Both the position numbers and the translations under genes were made by a program. Positions 26,362 to 35,782 of a stretch of 64,000 nt of DNA are shown in pieces. The notes beneath the pieces were generated by a model. It searched no databases and was not told the DNA's origin. It saw nothing but the letters and a program-made list of their open reading frames with translations. This DNA is from Flavobacterium difficile (lineage in GTDB: Bacteria > Bacteroidota > Bacteroidia > Flavobacteriales > Flavobacteriaceae): positions 600,969 through 664,968 of the forward strand of contig NZ_JAAJBT010000002.1 of NCBI RefSeq assembly GCF_011392115.1. The letters are read 5' to 3'. Numbering within the stretch: the first letter of the stretch is position 1; the number at the start of each line of letters is the position of its first letter.

Positions 26362-28438
26362 AGAAAAAAGTTGGTTAACTTTTAATGCAAGAGTACTTCA
26401 AGAAGCTGCAGATGAAAATGTTCCACTATTAGATAGATTAAGATTTTTAGGAATTTTTTCAAATAATTTAGATGAATTTTTCCGTGTACGCTATGCAGCA
26501 ATCAGAAGAATGAGTTTAGAAAATATTGATACTAAACCTATTTTAGGTGGTATTTCCGCCGATCAATTGTTAAAAGATATTACTGAAATTGTTATAGAAC
26601 ATCAGTCGGAGAGTTTAAGAATTTTAAATGATATCGAAAAAAAATTAGAAAAAGAAGGGATTTACATCATCAATGAAAAAGAAATCAATAAAGAGCAAGA
26701 AACCTTTATTAAAGATTTTTTCATTCAGAAAGTAAGTCCGGAATTGGTTACTATCATGTTAAATGATTTAGTAGAATTTCCACTAATTAAAGATACTTCC
26801 GGATATTTAGCCGTTAAACTGGTTATGAAAAAAAATAAGTCTGGAATCATTTCTCAGTTGTTAAATGACAGAGAAATACGCTACGCAATTGTTGAAATTC
26901 CTAAAACTATTAACCGATTTGTAGTTTTGCCTTCTAATTCTGAAAAACAATACATTATTCTTCTAGACGATGTGATTCGCTATAGTATTGACAGTATTTT
27001 CACAATTTTCGATTACGAAAGTATCGCTGCGCACATGATTAAAATCACTCGCGACGCACAATTAGAATTTGATTCGGATTTAAGTAAAAGTTTTATTGAA
27101 AAAATCTCTTACAGTGTAAAAGAGCGAAGAGTAGGGGAACCTGTTCGATTTGTGTACGATCAAGCCATTGATAAAGACACCTTAGATTTTTTCTTGAGTA
27201 GAATGAAAATTGATAGTTCCGATTCAATTATTCCTGGAGGAAGATATCACAACCGTAGAGATTATATGGATTTTCCTAATTTAGGTCGTTACGATTTGTT
27301 GTACAAACAAAATATTCCATTGCCTATTCAGGGTTTAAGTTTAGAGGGAAGCATGCTGGAAAGTATTAAAGAAAAAGATTATTTATTGCATGCACCTTAC
27401 CAATCCTTTTCATACGTAATTCGTTTTTTAAGAGAAGCAGCTCTCGATCCGAAAGTACAATCCATAAAAATTACCTTGTACAGATTGTCTAAAAATTCGC
27501 AGATTGTGAGTTCACTGATTAATGCTGCTAAAAATGGAAAAAAAGTAACCGTTCAAATTGAATTGCAAGCTCGTTTTGACGAAGCTAGTAACATTTCTTA
27601 TGCAGAACAAATGCAAGAAGAAGGCATTAACTTAATTTTTGGTGTGAAAGGTTTAAAAGTTCACAGTAAAATTTGTGTGGTTGAACGAGTTGAAAATGAT
27701 GAAATGAAAAGATACGGTTTCATTTCGACTGGAAATTTTAGTGAATCTTCTGCTAAAATATATACAGATGTTACTTTATTTACAAGTGATTCTAGAATTT
27801 TAAAAGACGTTTCTAAAGTTTTTGAATTTTTTGAAGTCAATTATCGAGTGCATCGATACAAACATTTAATTGTTTCCCCACATTATACAAGATCTCGTTT
27901 TGTTAAATTAATTGAAAGGGAAATTAAAAATGCGTTAGAAGGAAAGCCAGCGTATATCAATTTGAAAATGAATAGTTTATCTGATTATAAAATGATCGAT
28001 AAACTATATGATGCAGGTTTAGCTGGTGTAAAAATTAAATTAATTGTTAGAGGTATTTGTTGCTTAGTACCAAATAAATTAAAAATTAGTGAAAATATTG
28101 AAGCGATTAGTATAGTCGATAATTATTTAGAGCATTCGAGAGTATTTATTTTTTGTAACGATAATGATCCTGAAGTTTTTATATCTTCTGCAGATTTTAT
28201 GACCAGAAATATAGATGCAAGGGTAGAAGTTACTTGTCCAATTTACGATAAAGAAATCAAACAAGATTTAATTGAAACCTTTGAAATCGGATGGAAAGCC
28301 AACGTAAAAGCCCGATTGCATTCTGAAAAATTTGAAAATCAATACCGCAAACGTGGCGATGAAAAACCGTTTAGAGCACAACAAGAAATGTATAAATATT
28401 ATCAAAACAAGTTAGAAGTAATTACTGAAGTACTATAA
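26342..28438 (+). CDS. ppk1: Polyphosphate kinase 1
   Basis: PPK1 reversibly makes long-chain inorganic polyphosphate from ATP. The 698-residue length matches the family. It starts MNPYIDREKSWLTFNARVL-type N-domain with LRFLGIFSNNLDEFFRVR near 34-51, and has two phospholipase D-like C-terminal domains with H441 (VHSK, the autophosphorylated histidine) and H598 (YLEHSRV). The start lies inside the sixA-like gene, and ppx follows about 100 bases later, so synthesis and breakdown enzymes form one cluster. Confidence 0.97.
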   Translation: MNPYIDREKSWLTFNARVLQEAADENVPLLDRLRFLGIFSNNLDEFFRVRYAAIRRMSLENIDTKPILGGISADQLLKDITEIVIEHQSESLRILNDIEKKLEKEGIYIINEKEINKEQETFIKDFFIQKVSPELVTIMLNDLVEFPLIKDTSGYLAVKLVMKKNKSGIISQLLNDREIRYAIVEIPKTINRFVVLPSNSEKQYIILLDDVIRYSIDSIFTIFDYESIAAHMIKITRDAQLEFDSDLSKSFIEKISYSVKERRVGEPVRFVYDQAIDKDTLDFFLSRMKIDSSDSIIPGGRYHNRRDYMDFPNLGRYDLLYKQNIPLPIQGLSLEGSMLESIKEKDYLLHAPYQSFSYVIRFLREAALDPKVQSIKITLYRLSKNSQIVSSLINAAKNGKKVTVQIELQARFDEASNISYAEQMQEEGINLIFGVKGLKVHSKICVVERVENDEMKRYGFISTGNFSESSAKIYTDVTLFTSDSRILKDVSKVFEFFEVNYRVHRYKHLIVSPHYTRSRFVKLIEREIKNALEGKPAYINLKMNSLSDYKMIDKLYDAGLAGVKIKLIVRGICCLVPNKLKISENIEAISIVDNYLEHSRVFIFCNDNDPEVFISSADFMTRNIDARVEVTCPIYDKEIKQDLIETFEIGWKANVKARLHSEKFENQYRKRGDEKPFRAQQEMYKYYQNKLEVITEVL

Positions 28439-28534
28439 TTTATTCTTTTAGTAAAAATTATAAAATCTTGTTTGAATAGTTCGTGAAATGCAGTCTCGTA
28501 ATTAAAAGTAATTCGTGGCTAAAAATAAAAGTTA

Positions 28535-29425
28535 ATGATTCATATAAAAAAATATGCTGCAATAGATATTGGTTCTAACGCCATGCGTTTGTTAATTACT
28601 AATATTATTGAGCAAAAAAATAAAGAAGTACAGTTTAATAAAAGTGCTTTAATACGTGTGCCCATACGTTTGGGTCAAGATGCTTTTACTGTAGGAGAAA
28701 TTTCTGAAGATAATATCGACAGAATGATTGATGCTATGAAAGCTTTCAAATTATTAATGAAAGTATATAAAGTTGAAAAGTATATGGCATGCGCTACTTC
28801 AGCCATGAGAGAAGCTTATAATGGAAAAGAAGTAATCGAAATTATCAAGAAAAAAGCAGATATAAAAATTGATATTATTGATGGAAAAAAAGAAGCAGCC
28901 ATAATTGCTTCTTCCGATTTGCATCAGTTTATCAAAACAAACGAAAATTATTTATATGTTGATGTGGGTGGTGGAAGTACAGAATTTTCATTGTTTTCAA
29001 ATGGAAAAATGGTAGTTTCCAAATCGTTCAAAAATGGAACCGTCCGTTTGTTAAACCATATGGTAAACGAAATAGTTTGGCAAGAAATTGAAAAATGGAT
29101 AAAAACCAATACGGAAGGTTTAGATAATATAATAATGATTGGTTCGGGTGGAAACATTAATAAAACCTTTAAATTATCAGGCAAGATGCAAGATAAGCCC
29201 TTAACTTATAAGTATTTAAAAACACAATTTGATTATATTAACAGTTTAACTTACGAACAACGTATTGCCGAATTAGGTTTAAACACTGACCGTGCCGATG
29301 TAATTATTCCAGCACTTACCATATATTTAAGTGCCATGAAATGGAGCGGAGCCAACCATATTTATGTGCCAAAAATCGGACTTTCAGATGGAATTGTAAA
29401 GGCAATGTATTTTGAAAGAATCTAG
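28535..29425 (+). CDS. Ppx/GppA-family phosphatase (exopolyphosphatase)
   Basis: The 296-residue protein contains the ASKHA ATPase-like core only: phosphate motif AAIDIGSNAMRLLI near 8-21, VDVGGGSTEF near 143-152 and GSGGNI near 202-207. This is the short form, lacking the C-terminal HD-like domain of E. coli Ppx/GppA. It would release orthophosphate from polyphosphate ends or hydrolyse pppGpp. The context after ppk1 favours exopolyphosphatase. The gap to ppk1 (28439-28534) ends in a TTCGTGGC phrase that recurs in other intergenic regions. Confidence 0.9.
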   Translation: MIHIKKYAAIDIGSNAMRLLITNIIEQKNKEVQFNKSALIRVPIRLGQDAFTVGEISEDNIDRMIDAMKAFKLLMKVYKVEKYMACATSAMREAYNGKEVIEIIKKKADIKIDIIDGKKEAAIIASSDLHQFIKTNENYLYVDVGGGSTEFSLFSNGKMVVSKSFKNGTVRLLNHMVNEIVWQEIEKWIKTNTEGLDNIIMIGSGGNINKTFKLSGKMQDKPLTYKYLKTQFDYINSLTYEQRIAELGLNTDRADVIIPALTIYLSAMKWSGANHIYVPKIGLSDGIVKAMYFERI

Positions 29426-29431
29426 AAGATA

Positions 29432-29466
29432 AAAAAAAGGACTTTATAATAAAAAAGTCCTTTTGT
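29432..29466. terminator. Intrinsic terminator after ppx
   Basis: Arms AAAAGGACTTT/AAAGTCCTTTT around an A/T loop; T runs on both strands make it usable by the convergent gene too. Confidence 0.8.
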
Positions 29467-29484
29467 ATTTTTAAAACAGTATTA

Positions 29485-30078
29485 CTAATTTTGAAATCTT
29501 GATTTTTTCCAACTTTCCAACATTAGATTGCCTTTTTCTTCATCAATAAACATAATATTGACTGTTAGTTCTTTCTTATCAAATAGTCTACTAAACATTA
29601 AAATTGTATAAACTAGATTGTTAGGATATACTACTTTCATTTTAAAAGTTTGAAATTCTAAACCATCAATTTTTTCTGTGCCTCTAAGGGTATCGATTTT
29701 TACATTTGGCATTTGAGTTTGGAAGGTTTCCATTAATAATCCATTTACGCCATCAAAAGTTTCTATATAATCTCCATCAATCAGGGGATCGAAAGGTTGA
29801 TGCGTTGACTCGAAATAGTTAAAATTATCATTTTTAAAAATAAAAATAGTTTTCGATTGATTGACTATATCTTCATTAAACGTTTTTTCAATTGCATCTT
29901 CACCTTTTGCTTGCATTTTAGCCCATTCTTCTGAACTTACAGATATGAAGTTTTCTGGTATCGTTATCGTCCATTTAAAATCAGCATTATAGATTTCTTT
30001 TTTAGAAGAAGTTTGACCCAAACAAGTTTGGATTACAAACATTAAGAAGGTAATAGTTTGTAGTTTTAGTTTACTCAT
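29485..30078 (-). CDS. Secreted protein, hypothetical
   Basis: A 197-residue protein with a Sec signal peptide (about 1-22, cleavage before QTSS). The mature part starts DFKWTITIPENFISVSSEEWAK, resembling the first strand of PsbP-like or lipoprotein-type alpha-beta domains that bind hydrophobic ligands, but no family is secure. It has no sorting domain, so the periplasm is the expected location. It is followed by a shared terminator and preceded by another hypothetical secreted gene on the same strand, 38 bases away. Confidence 0.65.
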   Translation of the reverse strand: MSKLKLQTITFLMFVIQTCLGQTSSKKEIYNADFKWTITIPENFISVSSEEWAKMQAKGEDAIEKTFNEDIVNQSKTIFIFKNDNFNYFESTHQPFDPLIDGDYIETFDGVNGLLMETFQTQMPNVKIDTLRGTEKIDGLEFQTFKMKVVYPNNLVYTILMFSRLFDKKELTVNIMFIDEEKGNLMLESWKKSRFQN

Positions 30079-30116
30079 TTCTTGTTATTTTGTAAATGAA
30101 ATTTATTGAATGAAAA

Positions 30117-30698
30117 CTAAACTCCCAAACACTTTAAATAATCAATAAAATAAGTATCTGGCGTAGATTTTTCTTTATAGATTTCCGAGTTTAATTCAGG
30201 TTTTATTACGAAGTTTACATCACCTGTATTTGCCGTAACTTTAATTAAGTATACTTTTTCAGTTTTTAAATCTTGGAAGTTTTCGGGTGTGAAATAAAAG
30301 AATCCAGATAATATTCTTAAATTATTTTTGTTAATTTCATCGTATTGTAGCTCATTACAATCTTCATTTTTAGACGAATTTATCAGTTTTACTTGTTTTC
30401 CGTTTGATAATTCTAAGTAAACAACAGTATTTCCATCAATACATATTGGCGATAAAAAATCTTTGCTTTTTTGTAAATATTGTAAATTTAAGCCTACAAA
30501 GCCATCAACTACAAATAATTTAAAAGTTAGAAATGAGGTTGTATTTCCAAATATATTTTCATCAATAATTTTTTCTTTTAGAACTTTAGTATTGGAGGTG
30601 TCTGTTACTATTTCAATTTCAAATTCACAAGCTTTCTCTTGACCAAATGCTAGGTTAGTTAATAAAAGTAATGTAATTATGCGGATTATATTTTTCAT
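30117..30698 (-). CDS. Secreted protein, hypothetical
   Basis: A 193-residue protein with a signal peptide (MKNIIRIITLLLLTNLAFGQ, cleavage near 19). It has three to four cysteines in the mature domain, including CEFEIEIV, PICIDG and EDCNELQY, consistent with a disulfide-bonded periplasmic domain. No family recognised. It starts eight bases after the stop of the methyltransferase gene, so it is probably read from the same transcript. Confidence 0.65.
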   Translation of the reverse strand: MKNIIRIITLLLLTNLAFGQEKACEFEIEIVTDTSNTKVLKEKIIDENIFGNTTSFLTFKLFVVDGFVGLNLQYLQKSKDFLSPICIDGNTVVYLELSNGKQVKLINSSKNEDCNELQYDEINKNNLRILSGFFYFTPENFQDLKTEKVYLIKVTANTGDVNFVIKPELNSEIYKEKSTPDTYFIDYLKCLGV

Positions 30699-30706
30699 TT
30701 TTAATA

Positions 30707-31882
30707 TTAAATTTTAGTGCAAATTAACACAATTTTTTCGTTATTTAGGTTTGTAGTAAAGAATGTGTAAATCTTTCCACCGTCAGAAATTTTATGTTTT
30801 TTTCTTAGTTCTTCTACTGATAATGGAAAATTACGTGTTGTAATGTTCATTTTTTTTCCCTCAATATGCTTTTTAACTTCTTCTTTTTTATAAAGAATAG
30901 TTTCTTCAATTATAAATCGTCTTCCCGGGAATTCTATTAATTTAATATTTGTAAACAAATGAGAGTTTACCTGTAATTTTTTTATATTCAAATCATTACA
31001 TAAATTATCAAAGCAACCTGATTTTAAAAGTGCTGCGTTAGGTTCGTATAAAAAAAGTTCTGGTAAAGCAAAAGTTGCATTTTTAGTTTCTCCTAAAGTG
31101 AACCTATTAGTATCTATTTTTTCTTTCTGAATGTTTACCGCTACAATCTCAATTTCTCCACGATATTCTTTTTCTAAAAACCATAAAATTTCTTTAACTT
31201 CGTTTTCTATGGCTACTATATGAATTGATTTGATATATTTTAATTCACTTATTCCAGCTGTGATGTCTAAAATTGGTGCTGTTTTTATTAAAATATTTTT
31301 ACTTTTCGAAAAATAGAAATCTAAATTTTCGGGCACATTCGGTAAACAGTCTTTTAGTAAAAACACTTTGCCTTTTGTGTCGCTTCTTCTACTTGGATCA
31401 AGATAAATCCATTCGAAAATTGTTGAAGTTTCTGCTAAAAAATCAGAGCTATTTTTAGCAATGCAGCCAATATTATTACAATTTAGTTGTTTGTAATTGT
31501 GTGCTACTATTTCAGAAAGTTCGCTATTTTTTTCACAATGAATAACAGTTTCAAAATTTTGAGCGAAATAATAACAATCTACTCCAAAACCACCTGTTAA
31601 ATCGATTATAGCTTTTCCAGAAATTAAATTTGCTTTGTATTTAGCAGTAATTTCAGATGAAGATTGTTCTATAGAAAGGCTAGGCGGAAAGTAAATTCCA
31701 TACGTTTCAAACCAACTAGGTAATTTATTTTTTGCTTTATTTTTAGAAACAATTTGATTGATAATTTCTTTCCAATCAATTTCTGGAAAAGGGCTTTTAG
31801 ATAAAGCCAATTTTGAGATATTTGCCTGAAGTGATTTGTCAATAAAATCTTGAATTTCAGTAGTAATAATGTTTAAATTCAT
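30707..31882 (-). CDS. SAM-dependent methyltransferase with THUMP-like C-terminal domain
   Basis: The 391-residue protein has an N-terminal helical region, a class I methyltransferase fold with SAM motif IDLTGGFGVDCYYFA (about 92-106) and the DPSRR motif IYLDPSRRSD (about 160-169) in place of NPPY, and a C-terminal THUMP-like domain. RNA is the expected substrate by similarity of the domain set. Its start codon overlaps the stop of the upstream AI-2E-type gene by one base (TAATG). Confidence 0.82.
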   Translation of the reverse strand: MNLNIITTEIQDFIDKSLQANISKLALSKSPFPEIDWKEIINQIVSKNKAKNKLPSWFETYGIYFPPSLSIEQSSSEITAKYKANLISGKAIIDLTGGFGVDCYYFAQNFETVIHCEKNSELSEIVAHNYKQLNCNNIGCIAKNSSDFLAETSTIFEWIYLDPSRRSDTKGKVFLLKDCLPNVPENLDFYFSKSKNILIKTAPILDITAGISELKYIKSIHIVAIENEVKEILWFLEKEYRGEIEIVAVNIQKEKIDTNRFTLGETKNATFALPELFLYEPNAALLKSGCFDNLCNDLNIKKLQVNSHLFTNIKLIEFPGRRFIIEETILYKKEEVKKHIEGKKMNITTRNFPLSVEELRKKHKISDGGKIYTFFTTNLNNEKIVLICTKI

Positions 31883-32973
31883 TATAAACTTCTAGTTAAA
31901 ATATCGATAAATGTGTTGTTTGGATAAAATTCTTTCAATACAACTTTAATTGCAGTATACAGTGGTACTGCGATAATCATTCCAACAATTCCTAAAAGTG
32001 TTCCAGCGATTATGGTAACTAGAAAAATTTCTAAAGGATGTGAATTGGTGCTTTTTGAAAAAATTATAGGTTGACTAAAATTATTATCTATTATTTGAAC
32101 AATAAAATAACCGATAATAACATATAAAGTTGTTGGTAAAACAACTGTTTGAAAATCTTGATTAATAAAATTTAGCATAGTTAAAAAGGCTGTCATTACA
32201 AGCGCAATAATTGGTCCAACATACGGAACGATATTTAAAATTGCTCCAAGAAGCGCAATAATAAATGCGTTTTCTATACCGAAGATTAGTAGTACAATTA
32301 AATACATGACAAATACAATTAGCAGTTGTAATAATAAACCAATTGCATATTTGGTTAACATGTTTTTAATTCTTAAAAGTGAAGCAATAATTCTCCATCT
32401 ATTAGAATCTGGTAATACAGTTATTAAATTTGCTGTTACAAGTTTTCTGTCTTTTTGAATAAAAAAGCAGATAAAAAATATTGAAAAAAAGGCCATTCCA
32501 AAACTACCAATAGAACCAATTATTGAATTGAGAATATCAGTTATGAAATTGAAATTTAAGTTTTGTGAGATTTTTTGCGGATTGATAATGTTTTCATAAT
32601 TAATGTTATGACCTTTTAGCCAGATATCTACATTTTGAATGAATAAGCTTGAGTTTTTTTCCAAGGAATTAATATCTAAAAGCGATAGGTTTTTACTTTG
32701 ACTTAATACTAGAGGAACAAATAACATTAAAATTCCAAATGATAAGAGGATAAAAACGGATAATGAAGTTACTATAGCTAATATAGGTTTAAATTTAAAA
32801 CGCTTTTGTAAAAATTTAGAAATGGGTTCTGCTACAAAACTTAATAAAATACCAAGAATTACATAAACAATTATCGATGCGATGGAAAATAAAAAATAAC
32901 CACAAATTCCTATTCCTACTAATATAAAAAGAGTTCTTAATAAGGCGTTGGATATTTCTTTGGATTTTGTCAT
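31882..32973 (-). CDS. AI-2E family transporter (PerM/UPF0118)
   Basis: A 363-residue inner-membrane protein with about seven to eight helices, including the N-terminal pair, a long soluble segment (about 95-145) and the family region NIVPYVGPIIALVMTA near 250-265. Members export small solutes, AI-2 or act as cation/proton antiporters; AI-2 transport itself is not implied. It is co-transcribed with the methyltransferase by the TAATG junction. Confidence 0.9.
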   Translation of the reverse strand: MTKSKEISNALLRTLFILVGIGICGYFLFSIASIIVYVILGILLSFVAEPISKFLQKRFKFKPILAIVTSLSVFILLSFGILMLFVPLVLSQSKNLSLLDINSLEKNSSLFIQNVDIWLKGHNINYENIINPQKISQNLNFNFITDILNSIIGSIGSFGMAFFSIFFICFFIQKDRKLVTANLITVLPDSNRWRIIASLLRIKNMLTKYAIGLLLQLLIVFVMYLIVLLIFGIENAFIIALLGAILNIVPYVGPIIALVMTAFLTMLNFINQDFQTVVLPTTLYVIIGYFIVQIIDNNFSQPIIFSKSTNSHPLEIFLVTIIAGTLLGIVGMIIAVPLYTAIKVVLKEFYPNNTFIDILTRSL

Positions 32974-32999
32974 GTTACTTTTTTATTCAAATATAAAAA

Positions 33000-33031
33000 A
33001 AATCCCGAATAGCTTTTCAACTATTCGGGAA
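33000..33031 (-). terminator. Terminator of the M43 protease gene
   Basis: Arms TCCCGAATAG/CTATTCGGGA around a six-base loop; an A run upstream on the plus strand is the T tract on the minus strand. Confidence 0.85.
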
Positions 33032-33053
33032 AAATTATTTGTGTTTTGTTATA

Positions 33054-34007
33054 TTATCTGAAAGAAGCTCTAGAACCTCCAACATTAAATATCGCTAACA
33101 TTCTAGATTTTTGACCGTTTGTGAACATGTACATTCCTCTGTCATCTGTATAATCCATGTAGTTCATGTACATTTCTAATGGAGTACCAGAACAAGTACT
33201 TCTGTGTCCAACTGCAGGAACTCCAGAGTTAGCAGCATTGTGAGTTGGAGTATCAGAAACTAAATCTGATCCACAAGTAGCATCACCCCAAATGTGACGT
33301 AAGTTCATCCAGTGTCCAACTTCGTGAGTTCCAGTTCTTCCTAAGTTAAATGGGAAAGTTGCTGTACCAGTAGTTCCAGTATATTTACTATCTAAAACTA
33401 CTCCGTCAGTTGCTGCAGCTCCTCCAGGAAATTGTGCATAACCTAAAATTCCACCACCAATTGTACAAATCCACATGTTCATTTTAGTAGTAGGAGATAC
33501 TGCGTTAAGTCCACCTGTAGTAGTTCTTTTCATAGCATCGTTAGTACCCCAAGAAGTTTTATTAGTAGCTTTTCTGATAACTTGGTCTAGTACGAAACGA
33601 ATTCCAACATTTGCTCTTACAGAACTGTATGGATTGTTTGCAGTGTTGTAATCTGAATTAGTCGCGTTAAAATCTTTGTTTAACACATCAATTTGAGATT
33701 GAATTTGAGCTAAAGAAATATTTTCAGCAGTTGTTCTGTACAATACGTTAACAACTACAGGAATTTCTAAAACACCATTTACAATTCTACCTTGCGCAAT
33801 AGCTTCAGCAGCTTTTAATTCAAATTCTTCCATTCTTTTTGCTAAAGTAGGATCAGCAGCCAATTGGTCTTTTAAATGTTGATCTGAATAACAAGCTCTT
33901 CTGCTTGCTACATTAGATAAATTACTTTCATTTGAAACTGAATCTTCTTGTTTGTTACAAGAAAAAAGCATACTCACAATAGCAAGTGATAAAATGATTT
34001 TTTTCAT
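33054..34007 (-). CDS. M43 (pappalysin-like) zinc metalloprotease lipoprotein
   Basis: A 317-residue protease with lipoprotein signal MKKIILSLAIVSMLFSC (C17). The zinc-binding signature HEVGHWMNLRH (H228, E229, H232, H238) and the Met-turn MYMNYMDYTDD near 280-290 mark the M43 family. It is anchored in the outer membrane or periplasm; no T9SS sorting domain is present, unlike several family members. The codon choice is cleaner than in its neighbours (many T- and A-ending optimal codons), consistent with high expression. Confidence 0.92.
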   Translation of the reverse strand: MKKIILSLAIVSMLFSCNKQEDSVSNESNLSNVASRRACYSDQHLKDQLAADPTLAKRMEEFELKAAEAIAQGRIVNGVLEIPVVVNVLYRTTAENISLAQIQSQIDVLNKDFNATNSDYNTANNPYSSVRANVGIRFVLDQVIRKATNKTSWGTNDAMKRTTTGGLNAVSPTTKMNMWICTIGGGILGYAQFPGGAAATDGVVLDSKYTGTTGTATFPFNLGRTGTHEVGHWMNLRHIWGDATCGSDLVSDTPTHNAANSGVPAVGHRSTCSGTPLEMYMNYMDYTDDRGMYMFTNGQKSRMLAIFNVGGSRASFR

Positions 34008-34373
34008 AAAATATTAAATTAGTTAATTAGTTGATGCAATATTAAATGTAAGAATTTTAAATTCAAAGAAAAAGTTTAATTTTTAGATAAAATTCAAAAA
34101 AATCAGTTAAAAATAACATTTTTTCTTATATTTTTGATATTTTAATATTATTAATTTAATAAATTTTGAAGGTATTTACAAATAAAAACAAAATTTATTA
34201 TCCAAAAACCTAATAATTTGATATTAATGTATTATAAATTTATAGCAAATTAAGGAATTCGCTAAAATACATAATTCTAATTTTGGAGGAAATAAAAATT
34301 CTTACAAAACCTGCTTTTCAAGAGATTTTATTTAAGACGTAAAGTTAGTAAATGATTGGGCGCGTAAGTTAAA
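34008..34373. other. Intergenic region of 366 bases
   Basis: Extremely AT-rich, between the protease start and the end of alanine dehydrogenase (both leftward). It presumably holds the protease promoter and a long leader, but I see no good TAnnTTTG box. No reading frame or RNA gene recognised. Confidence 0.5.
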
Positions 34374-35570
34374 TCAAAAGACGATTAAATTTATATCTCT
34401 GTGTTCTAAGTTAAACCAATCTGCTATAGGTTTATTGGTTAAAATACCATGATAAAAATAAATTCCGTTTTTTAATCCTTTATTGCAACGAATTGCGGTT
34501 TCTATTCCACCGTCTTCAGCAATTTGAATTAATATTGGAGAAATAATATTACTAATTGAAATACTTGCTGTTTTAGAATATCTGGAAGGAATATTAGGTA
34601 CACAATAATGGATTACATTACTTTTTATGAATGTAGGATTTTCGTGGGTTGTAATTTCTGAGGTTTCAAAACATCCACCAGTATCTATACTAACATCAAC
34701 TATAACTGCTCCTTTTTTCATGTGTTCTACCATTGTTTCTGTCACCACAATTGGAGTTCTGTTTTTTCCTCGAAGTGCGCCAATAGCAACATCACAACGT
34801 CTTATAGCTTTTAATAGTGCTTTATCATGTATGGTTGAAGTAAAAATTCTTTGGTTTAAAGTGTTTTGCAAACGACGTAATTTTGTAATAGAATTATCGA
34901 AAACTTTAACATTCGCACCCAAACTTAACGCAGTTCTAACCGCGTATTCTGCAACGGTACCAGCCCCTAAAATTACAACTTCAGTTGGTGGTACTCCAGT
35001 TATATTTCCAAAAAGCAATCCTTTACCATCATTATTATTGATCATTAATTCAGCGGCAATTAAAACAGATGCTGTTCCAGCAATTTCACTTAAAGATTTT
35101 ACAGCAGGATAAGAGCCATCACTGTCTTTAATAAATTCAAATGCTAGTGAAGTAATTTTCTTTTTTGTAATTGCTTCAAAATATTCCTTTTTTTGAGTTT
35201 TTAGTTGAATGGCTGATATTAAAATGGCTTCGCTATTCATCATGTCAATTTCTTCCAAAGTTGGCGGTTCAACCTTCAAAATAATCGGACATGAAAAGAT
35301 TTTTTTTGTATCGTGTGTCACTTCAGCACCCGCGTCTGAATAGTCTTTGTCTGAAAAACTTGCATTTTTTCCAGCGCCCGATTCTACCATTACGCGATGT
35401 CCATGATTGACTAACGAACTTACGGCATCTGGAGTCAGACAAACTCTTCTTTCTTGGTATGAAGTTTCTTTTGGAATTCCAATAAATAATTCACTTTTGT
35501 GCTTGGCGATTTCTAGTTTTTCTTCTTGAGGAAGTAATTGCTTTGCTGAGAATGGAGAATAAGTTGACAT
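34374..35570 (-). CDS. ald: Alanine dehydrogenase
   Basis: The 398-residue enzyme interconverts L-alanine and pyruvate with NAD. It has the N-terminal AlaDH/PNT domain (IGIPKETSYQERRVCLTPDAV, about 31-51), the Rossmann motif VILGAGTVAEYAVRTALSLGANVKVFD (about 199-225) and the catalytic SxxIAGTASV region near 155-165. The N-terminal 28 residues (MSTYSPFSAKQLLPQEE) are an extension typical of the Bacteroidota form. It is monocistronic. Confidence 0.9.
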   Translation of the reverse strand: MSTYSPFSAKQLLPQEEKLEIAKHKSELFIGIPKETSYQERRVCLTPDAVSSLVNHGHRVMVESGAGKNASFSDKDYSDAGAEVTHDTKKIFSCPIILKVEPPTLEEIDMMNSEAILISAIQLKTQKKEYFEAITKKKITSLAFEFIKDSDGSYPAVKSLSEIAGTASVLIAAELMINNNDGKGLLFGNITGVPPTEVVILGAGTVAEYAVRTALSLGANVKVFDNSITKLRRLQNTLNQRIFTSTIHDKALLKAIRRCDVAIGALRGKNRTPIVVTETMVEHMKKGAVIVDVSIDTGGCFETSEITTHENPTFIKSNVIHYCVPNIPSRYSKTASISISNIISPILIQIAEDGGIETAIRCNKGLKNGIYFYHGILTNKPIADWFNLEHRDINLIVF

Positions 35571-35782
35571 ATTTTACAAATTATACGTGTGAATTGAATT
35601 GTATTTGAAATTTTTTGTGAACTTCAGCATGAAAATTAATTATGCTACTTTTTCTGATTTCGAATTGGTAGCCAAATTAAGTAATTTTATCAAATGTGAC
35701 AAGAGGAAAATATAAATTATGAAGTCCGTACTTTTTTTGAATTAATAGCTACAAAAAAAAGTAGATAGTTTGAACTTCAAAG

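Noticed and set aside
31882..32973. Quorum-sensing (AI-2) transport system
   Set aside because: AI-2E family membership alone does not show AI-2 transport, and no luxS or lsr genes are in the window.
33054..34007. Horizontal transfer of the M43 protease gene because of its cleaner codon use
   Set aside because: The codon pattern suits high expression, and no mobile element or repeat borders the gene.
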